Origin: Candidatus Poseidoniaceae archaeon
Lineage (GTDB): Archaea > Thermoplasmatota > Poseidoniia > Poseidoniales > Poseidoniaceae
NCBI GenBank assembly: GCA_949372875.1
Contig: CASIAW010000001.1
Coordinates: 248,001 to 312,000 of the forward strand
Length of the DNA: 64,000 bases
Reading direction: 5' to 3'
The notes beneath the pieces were generated by a model, which saw only the letters and a program-made list of their open reading frames with translations, searched no databases and had not been told where the DNA came from. Position numbers and translations under genes: made by a program. Positions 45,301 through 52,998 of this stretch are shown one piece after another. The first letter of the stretch is position 1. Every line of letters starts with the position of its first letter.

Positions 45301-48130
45301 CAGTTGACCATTGGTATTCACATAGATTGGCTAACCCATCTCTGTCTGCATCCCAATCTGCATCTTCAGCACGGTTCGGGTCAAGAGTCCAGTTATTTCC
45401 GCCGGTGAAGGATGAACCAACCCATCGCCTGTGCTTAATCTCCCACCCATCCGGCATACCATCGCCATCACTGTCGAAGTTTGTGGGGTCAGTTCCTCGG
45501 TCACTGCTTGAGAGGCCGAGATAGGTTGCATTCGCTGCTTGACCAGCCGCATCATCACAGATATATTCCATTTGAACGGAATAATGGCACCAAAGAGTCG
45601 AATTCGCATAAAAGAAGCCGAAGTATTCGCTTCCATCGCCAAGCCCATCTCCGTCGGTATCTCCTGCCTTTGGATTAGTAGAATTATATCCATTTGGTGT
45701 TTGACTTACAAACCGGTATTCGTCTAAATTTGTCCAGAGACGCTCTAAGAATCCATCATTTGATTGGTCCAGGTCAATACCATCTCCATCTGTATCAAAG
45801 AGAGAATCCCAAGGGTCTGTCGGGTCGAGTCCGTTGGCGACTTCCCACCCATCTGGCATTCCATCGTTATCAGAATCATTTGCTCCCGGGTTCATCAATT
45901 CGAGGTTTGCATATCGGCCAGGAGCTGAGCCTGTGAAAACGGTGGTGTTTGTGTCAATCGTCATCGTTTGAACAGTTACTATTTCTCCATAGACTGTTTC
46001 TTGCTTTTGGAAACCATAGACTGCGGAGTAATCTCCCGAAATCGCCCAAAGACCCTTATCCGAACCAATGAGTATCTCATCACCAGTTGGGTGGATAGAG
46101 TGAATATTATTGTAATCTCGAAGATACTTTCCTTCGACACCTGGGTGTTCGAGTAATCCGCTGTGTGAAATCGTATTGTCAACAAGATGCATCATGTGGA
46201 CACCAGAAGGTGTTCCAAACCACAATACCTGAGCATTGCTTGGCGTAGGACCATCGAGCGTCATACTACGAACTTCGGCAGGGTTGGCAACCATTCCTAG
46301 AGAAAGCGAGCGCAATTCATCAATGGCAGTAGGATAGGGTGTGACTTCAGGCGTGTAGTAAAATCTCCATGTCGGTTCAAAATTACCTCGAGCCGTGGTC
46401 GTTTCACCGATGATAAGACCCCTATCTGTTCCAACATACAGGGTATTGTTCCCGCCACCTGCTGCTCCATGTTCAATCGCAGTTACTGTGGCATTCGATT
46501 GACTCAATGCAGTTTGAAGCCCAATGGCGACCTCGTATGTTTGAGCAATTTGTGAAGACGTTGTAATTTCAAAGACGGCACCATCGCCATTTTGACCTAA
46601 TCCAAGGATTTGTTGATTCTGACCTTCGATGTTCAAGTGAGCCAAAGCAAATATTTCATCAGAAAGAGACCAACTCCAACTTGCAAGAGGGGCAAGGTCC
46701 CCATTGGATTGAAGTGGCGCAACTGCTAACCCGATGTTTGTAGCAATGGCGAGTGCAAAAGAAGAGTCTTGAAGAGAAAGGAGAACAGATTCATGGAGTT
46801 CGACACCTTGAGGCATCCAGTGATCGGAACTAATTTCTTCTTGATAATCAAAGACTGTTAAACCATAACGAGTCGTTGCATACAACAGAGTACCATCGCT
46901 ATCTAGGTCACGAACATCGTGGTGAATGAGACTCATATCTTCAGGGGGTGCCACGAAACTTAACGGCACATATTGGTGCGAGTCTTGTTGATTACCGAGT
47001 GAAACCGATTTCATTCCAGGTAAGACTGAATTACCATCGTCGTTGTGAACAAAATATTCTTCTAAAGTAGAGAGAGATTCACCTAATGCCAGTGCAGTTA
47101 ATGTTCGACTCACATCTGGAGATACGCCTCCATCCCGATTCGCATCCCATCCATCAAGGTCGGGATCCAGTAAAGCATTCGTGCGGTTCAGTGGTTCAAG
47201 TCCGAAGTGCACTTCCCATCCATCAGGAATACCATCTCCAAAGGAGGGGAAAAGTCGTCGAATGGAAAAACCATCCCAATGATATCGGTCAGAATCAGCG
47301 AGCAAGGGGTCCGTTCCAAGCCACAAGTCTTCATCGATGACCATGGTTGCATTTTCTGTGCAAGCTGCAAGTAAGTTCGTGAACGTAGCATTCGGACCTG
47401 TTGGAATGAACGGCCAGTTTTTGAAAACAGAACCATCTGGCAAAGTGGCAGAACACCACATTCCATCGAGTTCAGTTGTATGATTTAATGGAGCACCTTG
47501 GATATATTCTTCAGGCGATGAGAACCGTTCTGTCGTTGATAAGACTCCATCACGATTAACATCAAAGCCATCCTCATCTGGGTCGTCATAAATGTCCGAG
47601 CCGTTCAAAGGGTCGAAGTTTTGGCATTCGTATTTGAGAGAAAAGGAGTTGAACCCGCCTACTCTTTCACACATGTAGGCCTCATATCCATCAGGCATTC
47701 CGTCACCGTCTGTGTCGGACATACGTGGGTCAAGATAACTGCGTTCTCCTTCACTATCGACGACTCCAGTGAGGCCTCTAGGGAAACCAGGAGCTGTACA
47801 ATTTGCGGGATAAGGCCAACAAAACTCTTCGGTAGCATTGAGCCCATCTCGGTCAATATCAACAAGTGCATCAGATGCATTGTTGCTATCCATACCTTGC
47901 ATGACGATTGGCCGTCCATCAACGGTGCTCCAATTCATCCATTCTTCAAACAGGTTTTCGTGGACGTCCGGGATTTTATCACCATCTGTATCAGTTGATG
48001 GCGGTTTCGAACCATCAGTCGTGTCTGGGTGCAGATTTGAAACTGATGACACCGCAGGGAATTGGGACATGAACATAAGACTTGCAACAACGGCAAGAGT
48101 GGTTAGAAGAGTGGTTAAACTTCGTCGCAT
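42377..48130 (-). CDS. Giant secreted protein with DxDGDGxPDGxE calcium repeats and an internal propeller
   Basis: This 1917-residue protein has a signal peptide (about 1-29) and no visible C-terminal membrane helix, so it is probably released or held by another surface protein. About a dozen repeats follow the pattern DxDGDGxPDGWExxxG (e.g. SDTDGDGMPDGYE, NFDSDGDGMPDGWE, NVDTDGDGMIDGIE), each a calcium-binding loop with a Trp-rich spacer. A beta-propeller-like block lies between about residues 380 and 720 (e.g. LYATTRYGLTVFDY, GSDKGLWAI). The repeats are spaced by about 80-130 residues, unlike the tightly packed TSP3 run at 26549. Its gene is just upstream of the 1830-residue protein, which could be its anchor. 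Confidence 0.85.
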   Translation of the reverse strand: MRRSLTTLLTTLAVVASLMFMSQFPAVSSVSNLHPDTTDGSKPPSTDTDGDKIPDVHENLFEEWMNWSTVDGRPIVMQGMDSNNASDALVDIDRDGLNATEEFCWPYPANCTAPGFPRGLTGVVDSEGERSYLDPRMSDTDGDGMPDGYEAYMCERVGGFNSFSLKYECQNFDPLNGSDIYDDPDEDGFDVNRDGVLSTTERFSSPEEYIQGAPLNHTTELDGMWCSATLPDGSVFKNWPFIPTGPNATFTNLLAACTENATMVIDEDLWLGTDPLLADSDRYHWDGFSIRRLFPSFGDGIPDGWEVHFGLEPLNRTNALLDPDLDGWDANRDGGVSPDVSRTLTALALGESLSTLEEYFVHNDDGNSVLPGMKSVSLGNQQDSHQYVPLSFVAPPEDMSLIHHDVRDLDSDGTLLYATTRYGLTVFDYQEEISSDHWMPQGVELHESVLLSLQDSSFALAIATNIGLAVAPLQSNGDLAPLASWSWSLSDEIFALAHLNIEGQNQQILGLGQNGDGAVFEITTSSQIAQTYEVAIGLQTALSQSNATVTAIEHGAAGGGNNTLYVGTDRGLIIGETTTARGNFEPTWRFYYTPEVTPYPTAIDELRSLSLGMVANPAEVRSMTLDGPTPSNAQVLWFGTPSGVHMMHLVDNTISHSGLLEHPGVEGKYLRDYNNIHSIHPTGDEILIGSDKGLWAISGDYSAVYGFQKQETVYGEIVTVQTMTIDTNTTVFTGSAPGRYANLELMNPGANDSDNDGMPDGWEVANGLDPTDPWDSLFDTDGDGIDLDQSNDGFLERLWTNLDEYRFVSQTPNGYNSTNPKAGDTDGDGLGDGSEYFGFFYANSTLWCHYSVQMEYICDDAAGQAANATYLGLSSSDRGTDPTNFDSDGDGMPDGWEIKHRRWVGSSFTGGNNWTLDPNRAEDADWDADRDGLANLCEYQWSTVRSAANEGLLFDSHGESVNASLEWFDADPNNIDSDGDSLPDGWESGGACSWDPSRQGVNPLNSSDLFENPDGDGYDINHNGVLEDSEAFVNYLEFHIRSHLFSGNQTLDGEPIPNGFTTDLFTNISAFGIPEANFGDRASGSVTALQSITDVGSADPFDADSDSDGMPDGWEIWFARWNVLDDAWTLNPLDSSDRWEDADDDGMANWEEYNSIAPEYSETDQNRSAPQWFVTTVGSAFALQQWPGNSVEFSFGSFITSDQVNLTGWTSDPNNVDTDGDGMIDGIEQLFTSWNLTAGTWTLNPLVADDGGFDGDGDGLTDSQEFAIAVEAPTNGLDHPSDAPLLHLDGDVQQPTEKAQRVFNILITKETRGKRLLTDFNDWQAGVPPNAILSTLLGMSDPTNPDTDDDGMYDGFEYWFTEWDLEENRWSMNPLIDSDVNLDTDGDSFDCDGDGNISMDERYSNLREWESRTYGKYLSRFSVPVDKGIVNFGDDAMQAYMEEQGMNLIQAQQALYTDFASKSQSSSDRMVMINEFNPDNFNRTLLGISDPTNIDSDSDGIEDGWEYCYALYGMDDPSTINHWASNPLNPWDVNYDGDHDGWYDRSAFDQPAGQGTWSGRVFTPGDAIVQPGIGDLPFTNWMEWDNLTRPDLNDSDEDSVSYSTVVSNGVVVYHQQDFNLSDGREVFKYGINPSDNDSDGDMLPDWYEYSKGWNESNDNFSSYLQIRVIWIDAATGGACTTDTNSCLPLSQQGASGILSRPDLASTWFTLNPADPVDANYDPDQDGNWDCTGAGCVYEPYTNFQEFYSITDTDLSSPNAVRLSGMIYDGEIVLEWWQLRAALLKLDSTGSSTENYLKMDKSFANDIRFAYIVDDKDTNFLILDSSDDEVHLAGNRTDAWGIYYVGSPDTAPVRAVGEHEFGWYLLDLDNDHIAEGSDPMNWDTDGDWMVDWFEVHDDEEDGIRGDSSPIRYDSRQTG

Positions 48131-48365
48131 TTTCTGAACAGCCTACAAAGCATACGCTTCGCAAGTGTGCAACCCTCCCAAGACACTTATGAGGATGATG
48201 GAGCGATGTTCGGACAAGACTTCATTCATAGAACATTGAATTACCCCTAATTGTGGTGATAATGCAGCTTTGGCTACGACTCCAAATGTAGAGAAAAGGA
48301 ACTTCGAACGTCAAGAAGAGGCGGTTTCTTCAAAGACCGCTCGCGACCCGTAAGGAACGATTGAG
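48131..48365. other. Divergent intergenic region
   Basis: The 235 bases between the giant secreted protein (minus) and the MBL-fold gene (plus) hold no convincing gene. A weak inverted repeat (GCGGT/ACCGC, 10-base loop) lies at 48321-48340. It must contain both promoters, but I cannot place a TATA box with confidence. Confidence 0.4.
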
Positions 48366-49184
48366 ATGGCAATGACCCTCACGCATCTTGGAACAGGCAG
48401 TCGCGGCAACGCGACATTGCTTGAAACTGAGCATGCGAAGATATTGATTGACCAAGGATTCAGTGGTGCGCAACTGGAGAAGCGCCTGGGAAGGTTGAAT
48501 CTGCACCCTACAGACATCGACTATGTTTTCATTAGCCACCACCATGGGGACCACGGAGGGGGAGCTGCAGTTACTCAAAAAAGGTGGAATGTGAAAATTC
48601 AAGCGAACCACAGAACCGCAGAAGAACTTGGTCTGATCCCTGAACTTACACATTACTTCGATTCACTTGACGTCATTAATGTGAGTCAAGATTTATCCGT
48701 TCTTGCAGTCCCGGTCCCCCATTCAGGTGCAGACAATGTCGCATTTGTTGCAAGTCATAACGGTCACAGAGCGGCGGTCATTACAGATTTGGGTTCTTGG
48801 ACTGATGAACTCGTAACTCACGTCCGAGGATGTGAGCATATCGCTATCGAAGCAAACTATGACCACAACCGATTGATGAATGGTCCGTATCCTTACTCTC
48901 TCAAAGATCGAATAAGCGGGCGTGGCGGCCACTTGTCGAATGAGCAAACAGGCCAGTTCTTGGCACAAGTTTGCACACCGGCCACAAAGAGCATTTCCCT
49001 AACACATTTATCCGTGAAAAATAACCAACCACACCTTGCTGAATCTACTGTCCTCTACCACATCGATGAAATATTTTCAGGCGACATATCCATCTCTCTT
49101 CAAGACGGTCCTGAACGGTCACACTTTATTGGCGAAAAAGTCGAAGTGGAGTCGCCAGAAAACGAATCTCCGTTGAACCAATAA
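48366..49184 (+). CDS. MBL-fold metal-dependent hydrolase (YycJ/WalJ-like)
   Basis: This 272-residue cytoplasmic protein starts MAMTLTHLGTGSRGNATLLE, then DQGFSGAQLEKRL and ISHHHGDHGGG. The HxHxDH motif (HHHGDH) binds the two metal ions of the metallo-beta-lactamase fold. HSGADNVAFV and TDLGSW provide further ligands. YycJ-type members are single-domain hydrolases, in bacteria linked to DNA repair or cell-wall control; the substrate in archaea is unknown. The stop is followed after 10 bases by the hairpin at 49195-49214, before the pilin operon, which suggests the MBL gene is transcribed separately from it. Confidence 0.9.
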   Translation: MAMTLTHLGTGSRGNATLLETEHAKILIDQGFSGAQLEKRLGRLNLHPTDIDYVFISHHHGDHGGGAAVTQKRWNVKIQANHRTAEELGLIPELTHYFDSLDVINVSQDLSVLAVPVPHSGADNVAFVASHNGHRAAVITDLGSWTDELVTHVRGCEHIAIEANYDHNRLMNGPYPYSLKDRISGRGGHLSNEQTGQFLAQVCTPATKSISLTHLSVKNNQPHLAESTVLYHIDEIFSGDISISLQDGPERSHFIGEKVEVESPENESPLNQ

Positions 49185-49194
49185 TTCTCCAAAT

Positions 49195-49214
49195 CACCCC
49201 CCTATGGGGGGGTG
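49195..49214 (+). terminator. Hairpin between MBL gene and prepilin operon
   Basis: An 8-bp stem (CACCCCCC/GGGGGGTG) with a TATG loop lies between the MBL stop and the first prepilin start. No clear T-run follows. Its CCCCTATGGGG core is the same as in the hairpin at 6769-6787. Confidence 0.35.
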
Positions 49215-49231
49215 TGAAGGTCAATGGCTAA

Positions 49232-50317
49232 ATGATGCCAAAGTGTGTGCCGTGTGTGAACGCACAACCAAACTCAGTTTGGCGCCCGTCCCTCCGTCGG
49301 GACCAAAGGGCTGTCAGTGAAGTTCTTGGCGTGGTCATGATGCTCGCCATGGTCATCACAATAATGGGCGGCGTTTGGGTGTTTTTGAATCCATATATCA
49401 CCGATTTCGAAGACAATACGAATTGGAACAGTGCAACGGGAATTGCAGAACGCTTTGAAGATCGCATCGATGTTGCAGGCGGGGCACCTGAGGGAACGGG
49501 AATTCGACACACGCTTGCACTGCAGTCAACAATGATTCAATCCGTGGAAAAGGTAGAAGTTTGGACGATTTCGGCAGATCTTACACCGTATGACTCGATT
49601 ACTGTTCGGAATGAGAACAGTTCTGCTATAGGGATATTTGCAATGAACGAAACGGCGCGTAGTGCTACGATTGAGACAGAATATGGAGTGGAGAACTATT
49701 CTTTTGAATCATCTCATGAAGAGATCTTAATCAACCATTCATCGACACAACAGCACTGGATGACAGTAACCGTATTTGATGCGGATGGAAATGCCCTTCA
49801 TCGCAGCGTCACATACCTTGTTTCTGGAATTCAGATTACGACCTCACTGGGCCAAGGTGAGCATCAAATCGCCCTCATGAACGATGCACGTGCTGAGAGA
49901 TTCCCGAATGAGCCTTGGAGAGTCTCACAATATCCGAACATCGAAATCGATACCTTGGTCAACGGGGACTTTCGCCTTTCGATTGTATTGTCTGATGTAA
50001 CCATCAATGGGTCTCTTGGTTCTGGAAATAAAATTGGCATGAACATGATGTCACTCGGACCAATGACTCTCTTCACAGGTGAAGCATACAATGTTAAATT
50101 CACAGTCATCAATTCCCTTAACGATTTGATCACACCCCAGTATCATGATCGAATGTTAGACGAATATAACCTCAACAGAGCATCAGGCACTTTGGATACG
50201 TATGTCGGCTATGCACCATTTCTACGAGCAAGTGGCGCAGACGGTTTCACGGTTGAAACACAAGGTGCTCAGTTATTCCTTGAAGTCGATGTAAAGCGAG
50301 TGGAGGTCTCACGATGA
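49232..50317 (+). CDS. Archaeal prepilin-like protein (first of three)
   Basis: This 361-residue protein starts with a basic stretch and the class III signal sequence RRDQRAVSEVLGVVMMLAMV. That matches the Pilin_N type of archaeal prepilins: a charged segment cut by a prepilin peptidase, then the hydrophobic assembly helix. The remainder is a beta-rich ectodomain without known enzyme motifs. The next gene starts within its stop (ATGA at 50314), so they are translated together. Likely location is a surface filament or its tip. No assembly ATPase or prepilin peptidase is in the window. Confidence 0.85.
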   Translation: MMPKCVPCVNAQPNSVWRPSLRRDQRAVSEVLGVVMMLAMVITIMGGVWVFLNPYITDFEDNTNWNSATGIAERFEDRIDVAGGAPEGTGIRHTLALQSTMIQSVEKVEVWTISADLTPYDSITVRNENSSAIGIFAMNETARSATIETEYGVENYSFESSHEEILINHSSTQQHWMTVTVFDADGNALHRSVTYLVSGIQITTSLGQGEHQIALMNDARAERFPNEPWRVSQYPNIEIDTLVNGDFRLSIVLSDVTINGSLGSGNKIGMNMMSLGPMTLFTGEAYNVKFTVINSLNDLITPQYHDRMLDEYNLNRASGTLDTYVGYAPFLRASGADGFTVETQGAQLFLEVDVKRVEVSR

Positions 50318-52524
50318 GGGGAGTCTTACAGCGTGATGAAGAGGCAGTCTCTGCTGCAGTTGCAACCGTTTTGCTGTTCGGTGGCGTCTTGAGCATCATT
50401 GCTATGATGATGGTCTCCATGATACCTGTTATCGAAGAGTTGGAAGGCTCGATTGAGCGACATGACATGTCCTCGCAAATGTCGCTTTTAGCCCATCAAA
50501 CATCTTCACTTAGTGAAACTGGCATGCCCGGAGACTCAACTGAAGTTGAACTTATTCCAGTCGATGGCACACTCAATTGGAACATGATGCAAAGTAGCAT
50601 GTGGTATTCCTCTACATGGTTTGACGATACGAGTTTTCGCGTTCAAGGAGCACTCGATTATGATGATGAGTATAGTATTCGACATCCAGAATCTATGAAT
50701 ACTGCAGTTTGTGTTGATGATTTAAGACTCGGACCTGCAAACCCCTACATGTTCACGATTCCCAGTTGGGTTGAAACTGTAACCATGACCGCATCCCCCG
50801 GCCTTGCTCTACCTCTTGGACCAATTGACATTGAAGTATGGAATCAGACATCGAAACAATCGGAGGTCGAACTTATGGTTGATGGAATGCATATGCTGGA
50901 TACAAGTCAAGTTGGTGAAATCACCATTCACTCATCTCATGAACTCCACCTTCTCATCTCACGAGGCAATGGCGGGGCAGCACTCATGCAAGCAAACGAT
51001 CCAAGCCCCGTTGATTTAACTGCAACTTCTTGGTCTCTTCCACTTCCAAGCGGCAACAGCCAAATTCATATTGTAAGTGAAGTGGCAAATCAAATCATCA
51101 TTACCAACGGTACATCAAACACACATTACGCACTACCATCCAATCAAAATCGAGTTGGAGTTGATTTTTCTCACCAGTTCACTCTTGATGCTGCTGAGGT
51201 AGTACACATTACTACAAGTGCTCCTTCCCGATTGATTCTCCAAACCAATATTGATGCTAATGTCGGCCAGACTGCATGGCCGAGCGTTGATGGGCAATAC
51301 CTTGGCCATTCCTTTATCACTCCTTCACTTGACGGAGAATTAGTCTTCACCAACCCTGGGTTGAACAGCGTGACGGTAACTTGGAGAGGCGGTGGACTTT
51401 CTATCGCCCCTAACCAGAGTCAAAGTTTTGATTGGCCTCCCGCAGATATTGAAGGGGCACCGATGCTTGACGCAAATGGAGACCTGTTTGTCTCTTGGCG
51501 GGCTGGTTCAAACGGTTCTGGATTACAAGTGATTCCCGCAGACGATACTGGAGCATTGTCTGGGCAAGCCCATTCAATCTATGCTGACGGTACAAGTGAC
51601 AAGCAAATTCATCTGGTCCGGGCTGGCATGATTGCAGACTGGAACCTTACGGGGGAGACAGAAGAAAATGGCTCACTGTACGATGAAAACACACAGGAAA
51701 CACTTGACATTCAACAAGGATTGAGTTCAATGGAAGTTGAAGACGGGCATGCACTCAAGTTGTATCTTTTACGTGGTGAGGATGGACTTCTACAGGCACA
51801 TCATGATGGAGCCCAGCGCTGTTTATCGATCAACGTTCAGGCAAGTGGTTGGATTGAAACACAGTTACCATGGCAATCGATGAGTGGAAGAAGCCAAGTT
51901 GACCTCAAATCTGCTTGGGGTACTGGGGCACATCCTGCGAGTATGCAAATTACGCTGATTGGAGTGAATGGAGCCTCGACACATGCGAACCTCGGAACCG
52001 TATGGGGATTCCATCTCTCTCGGCTCAGTTACGAATTCTCTTCATCAATTACCGGGATGGAGGTGGCCTATGTTGGTGGAGCAGTTGTCACCAACCATCC
52101 AGAATTTAAACCATACATTGTGGTTTCACCCTCAGATAGGGGTGGACCTGGGCCAAGATTCGCAGCAACGATTCCTTCACTTCACCCAACACTGGACAGC
52201 GTGAGTGGGTCTGGAAAAATGAATCTCGATATCGAACTGGTCGACCGCTCATCACTAGCATCTGCCACAGCTTACGAAGTTCGAAGGGGATGGTCAAACC
52301 CTTACGGAGTAGCAATCGCAGATGCCTCTGCTGACGGTCTTGAATCAAGTGAAGACTGGACTATATTTCCAGGACGTATCGACCTCTTAACCGATTATGT
52401 TGGATGGGTCCCCGACCCATCATATTCTACCTCCGAAGCAGTCTGGCATACCAATGGACAACCCATCCAATTCACTCTACAGATGGCTGCGTTAAATGCT
52501 CACATGACAGAGGTGATCTCATGA
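50314..52524 (+). CDS. Large prepilin-like protein (second of three)
   Basis: This 736-residue protein starts MRGVLQRDEEAVSAAVATVL, a charged RDEEA motif followed by a hydrophobic helix to about residue 38 with a prepilin-like look. The long ectodomain is beta-rich with repeated Ser/Thr/Gly strands and no recognised family. At 736 residues it is much larger than a typical pilin and may be a minor tip or adhesin subunit. ATGA overlaps at both ends (50314 and 52521) tie it into an operon with both neighbours. Confidence 0.8.
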   Translation: MRGVLQRDEEAVSAAVATVLLFGGVLSIIAMMMVSMIPVIEELEGSIERHDMSSQMSLLAHQTSSLSETGMPGDSTEVELIPVDGTLNWNMMQSSMWYSSTWFDDTSFRVQGALDYDDEYSIRHPESMNTAVCVDDLRLGPANPYMFTIPSWVETVTMTASPGLALPLGPIDIEVWNQTSKQSEVELMVDGMHMLDTSQVGEITIHSSHELHLLISRGNGGAALMQANDPSPVDLTATSWSLPLPSGNSQIHIVSEVANQIIITNGTSNTHYALPSNQNRVGVDFSHQFTLDAAEVVHITTSAPSRLILQTNIDANVGQTAWPSVDGQYLGHSFITPSLDGELVFTNPGLNSVTVTWRGGGLSIAPNQSQSFDWPPADIEGAPMLDANGDLFVSWRAGSNGSGLQVIPADDTGALSGQAHSIYADGTSDKQIHLVRAGMIADWNLTGETEENGSLYDENTQETLDIQQGLSSMEVEDGHALKLYLLRGEDGLLQAHHDGAQRCLSINVQASGWIETQLPWQSMSGRSQVDLKSAWGTGAHPASMQITLIGVNGASTHANLGTVWGFHLSRLSYEFSSSITGMEVAYVGGAVVTNHPEFKPYIVVSPSDRGGPGPRFAATIPSLHPTLDSVSGSGKMNLDIELVDRSSLASATAYEVRRGWSNPYGVAIADASADGLESSEDWTIFPGRIDLLTDYVGWVPDPSYSTSEAVWHTNGQPIQFTLQMAALNAHMTEVIS

Positions 52525-52997
52525 ATTCGAGGACATTGAGAAAAGATGAGGCAGCAGCAGCAACAGAACTTGGATACATCTTCACGTTTCTTCTCGGTGT
52601 CTTACTCCTTACTATGTTCAGTTTGTGGGCTTATGAAATAGAAACAGCCACACGTGAACGATGGAATGAAAATGCGATTCGCTCCAACTTAGACGACCTC
52701 GCTGCTGCAGTCGAAAGAGCAGATGAAGCGAGTCGAATTGGTTCCGTAGACTACGCCGAAAAAGTGACTTGGCGACTGACAGAGGCTGATGAAACTCAGA
52801 TGACGATTGTCTTAACAGATACTTCCATTGAACTCATAGATGAAGGCGGAACGTTAGACACGAATGTGTCAATCTCAGGTACCGGTGCTGGTGGGCATCA
52901 AGGAACTGTAGTACTCGCAGGCATAACATCAGTATGGATTGTTCACTCGGATGGAGTGACTACTCTGCAATACGATAGACCTCAGTACCAATCGTAG
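52521..52997 (+). CDS. Small prepilin-like protein (third of three)
   Basis: This 158-residue protein starts MNSRTLRKDEAAAATELGYI, with a KDEA charge cluster and a helix (IFTFLLGVLLLTMFSLWAYEI) like its two upstream neighbours. A predicted coiled-coil stretch (ENAIRSNLDDLAAAVERADEA) precedes a short beta domain. The start overlaps the previous stop (ATGA at 52521). Its 3' end is one base from the stop of the convergent STAND gene. It fits a minor pilin. Confidence 0.8.
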   Translation: MNSRTLRKDEAAAATELGYIFTFLLGVLLLTMFSLWAYEIETATRERWNENAIRSNLDDLAAAVERADEASRIGSVDYAEKVTWRLTEADETQMTIVLTDTSIELIDEGGTLDTNVSISGTGAGGHQGTVVLAGITSVWIVHSDGVTTLQYDRPQYQS

Positions 52998-52998
52998 A

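Noticed and set aside
42391-48137. Many plus-strand frames opposite the 1917-residue gene
   Set aside because: They arise from the biased codons of the calcium repeats and do not resemble proteins.
48131-48365. tRNA or small RNA gene in the divergent gap
   Set aside because: No cloverleaf or convincing structured RNA; only a weak 5-bp inverted repeat.
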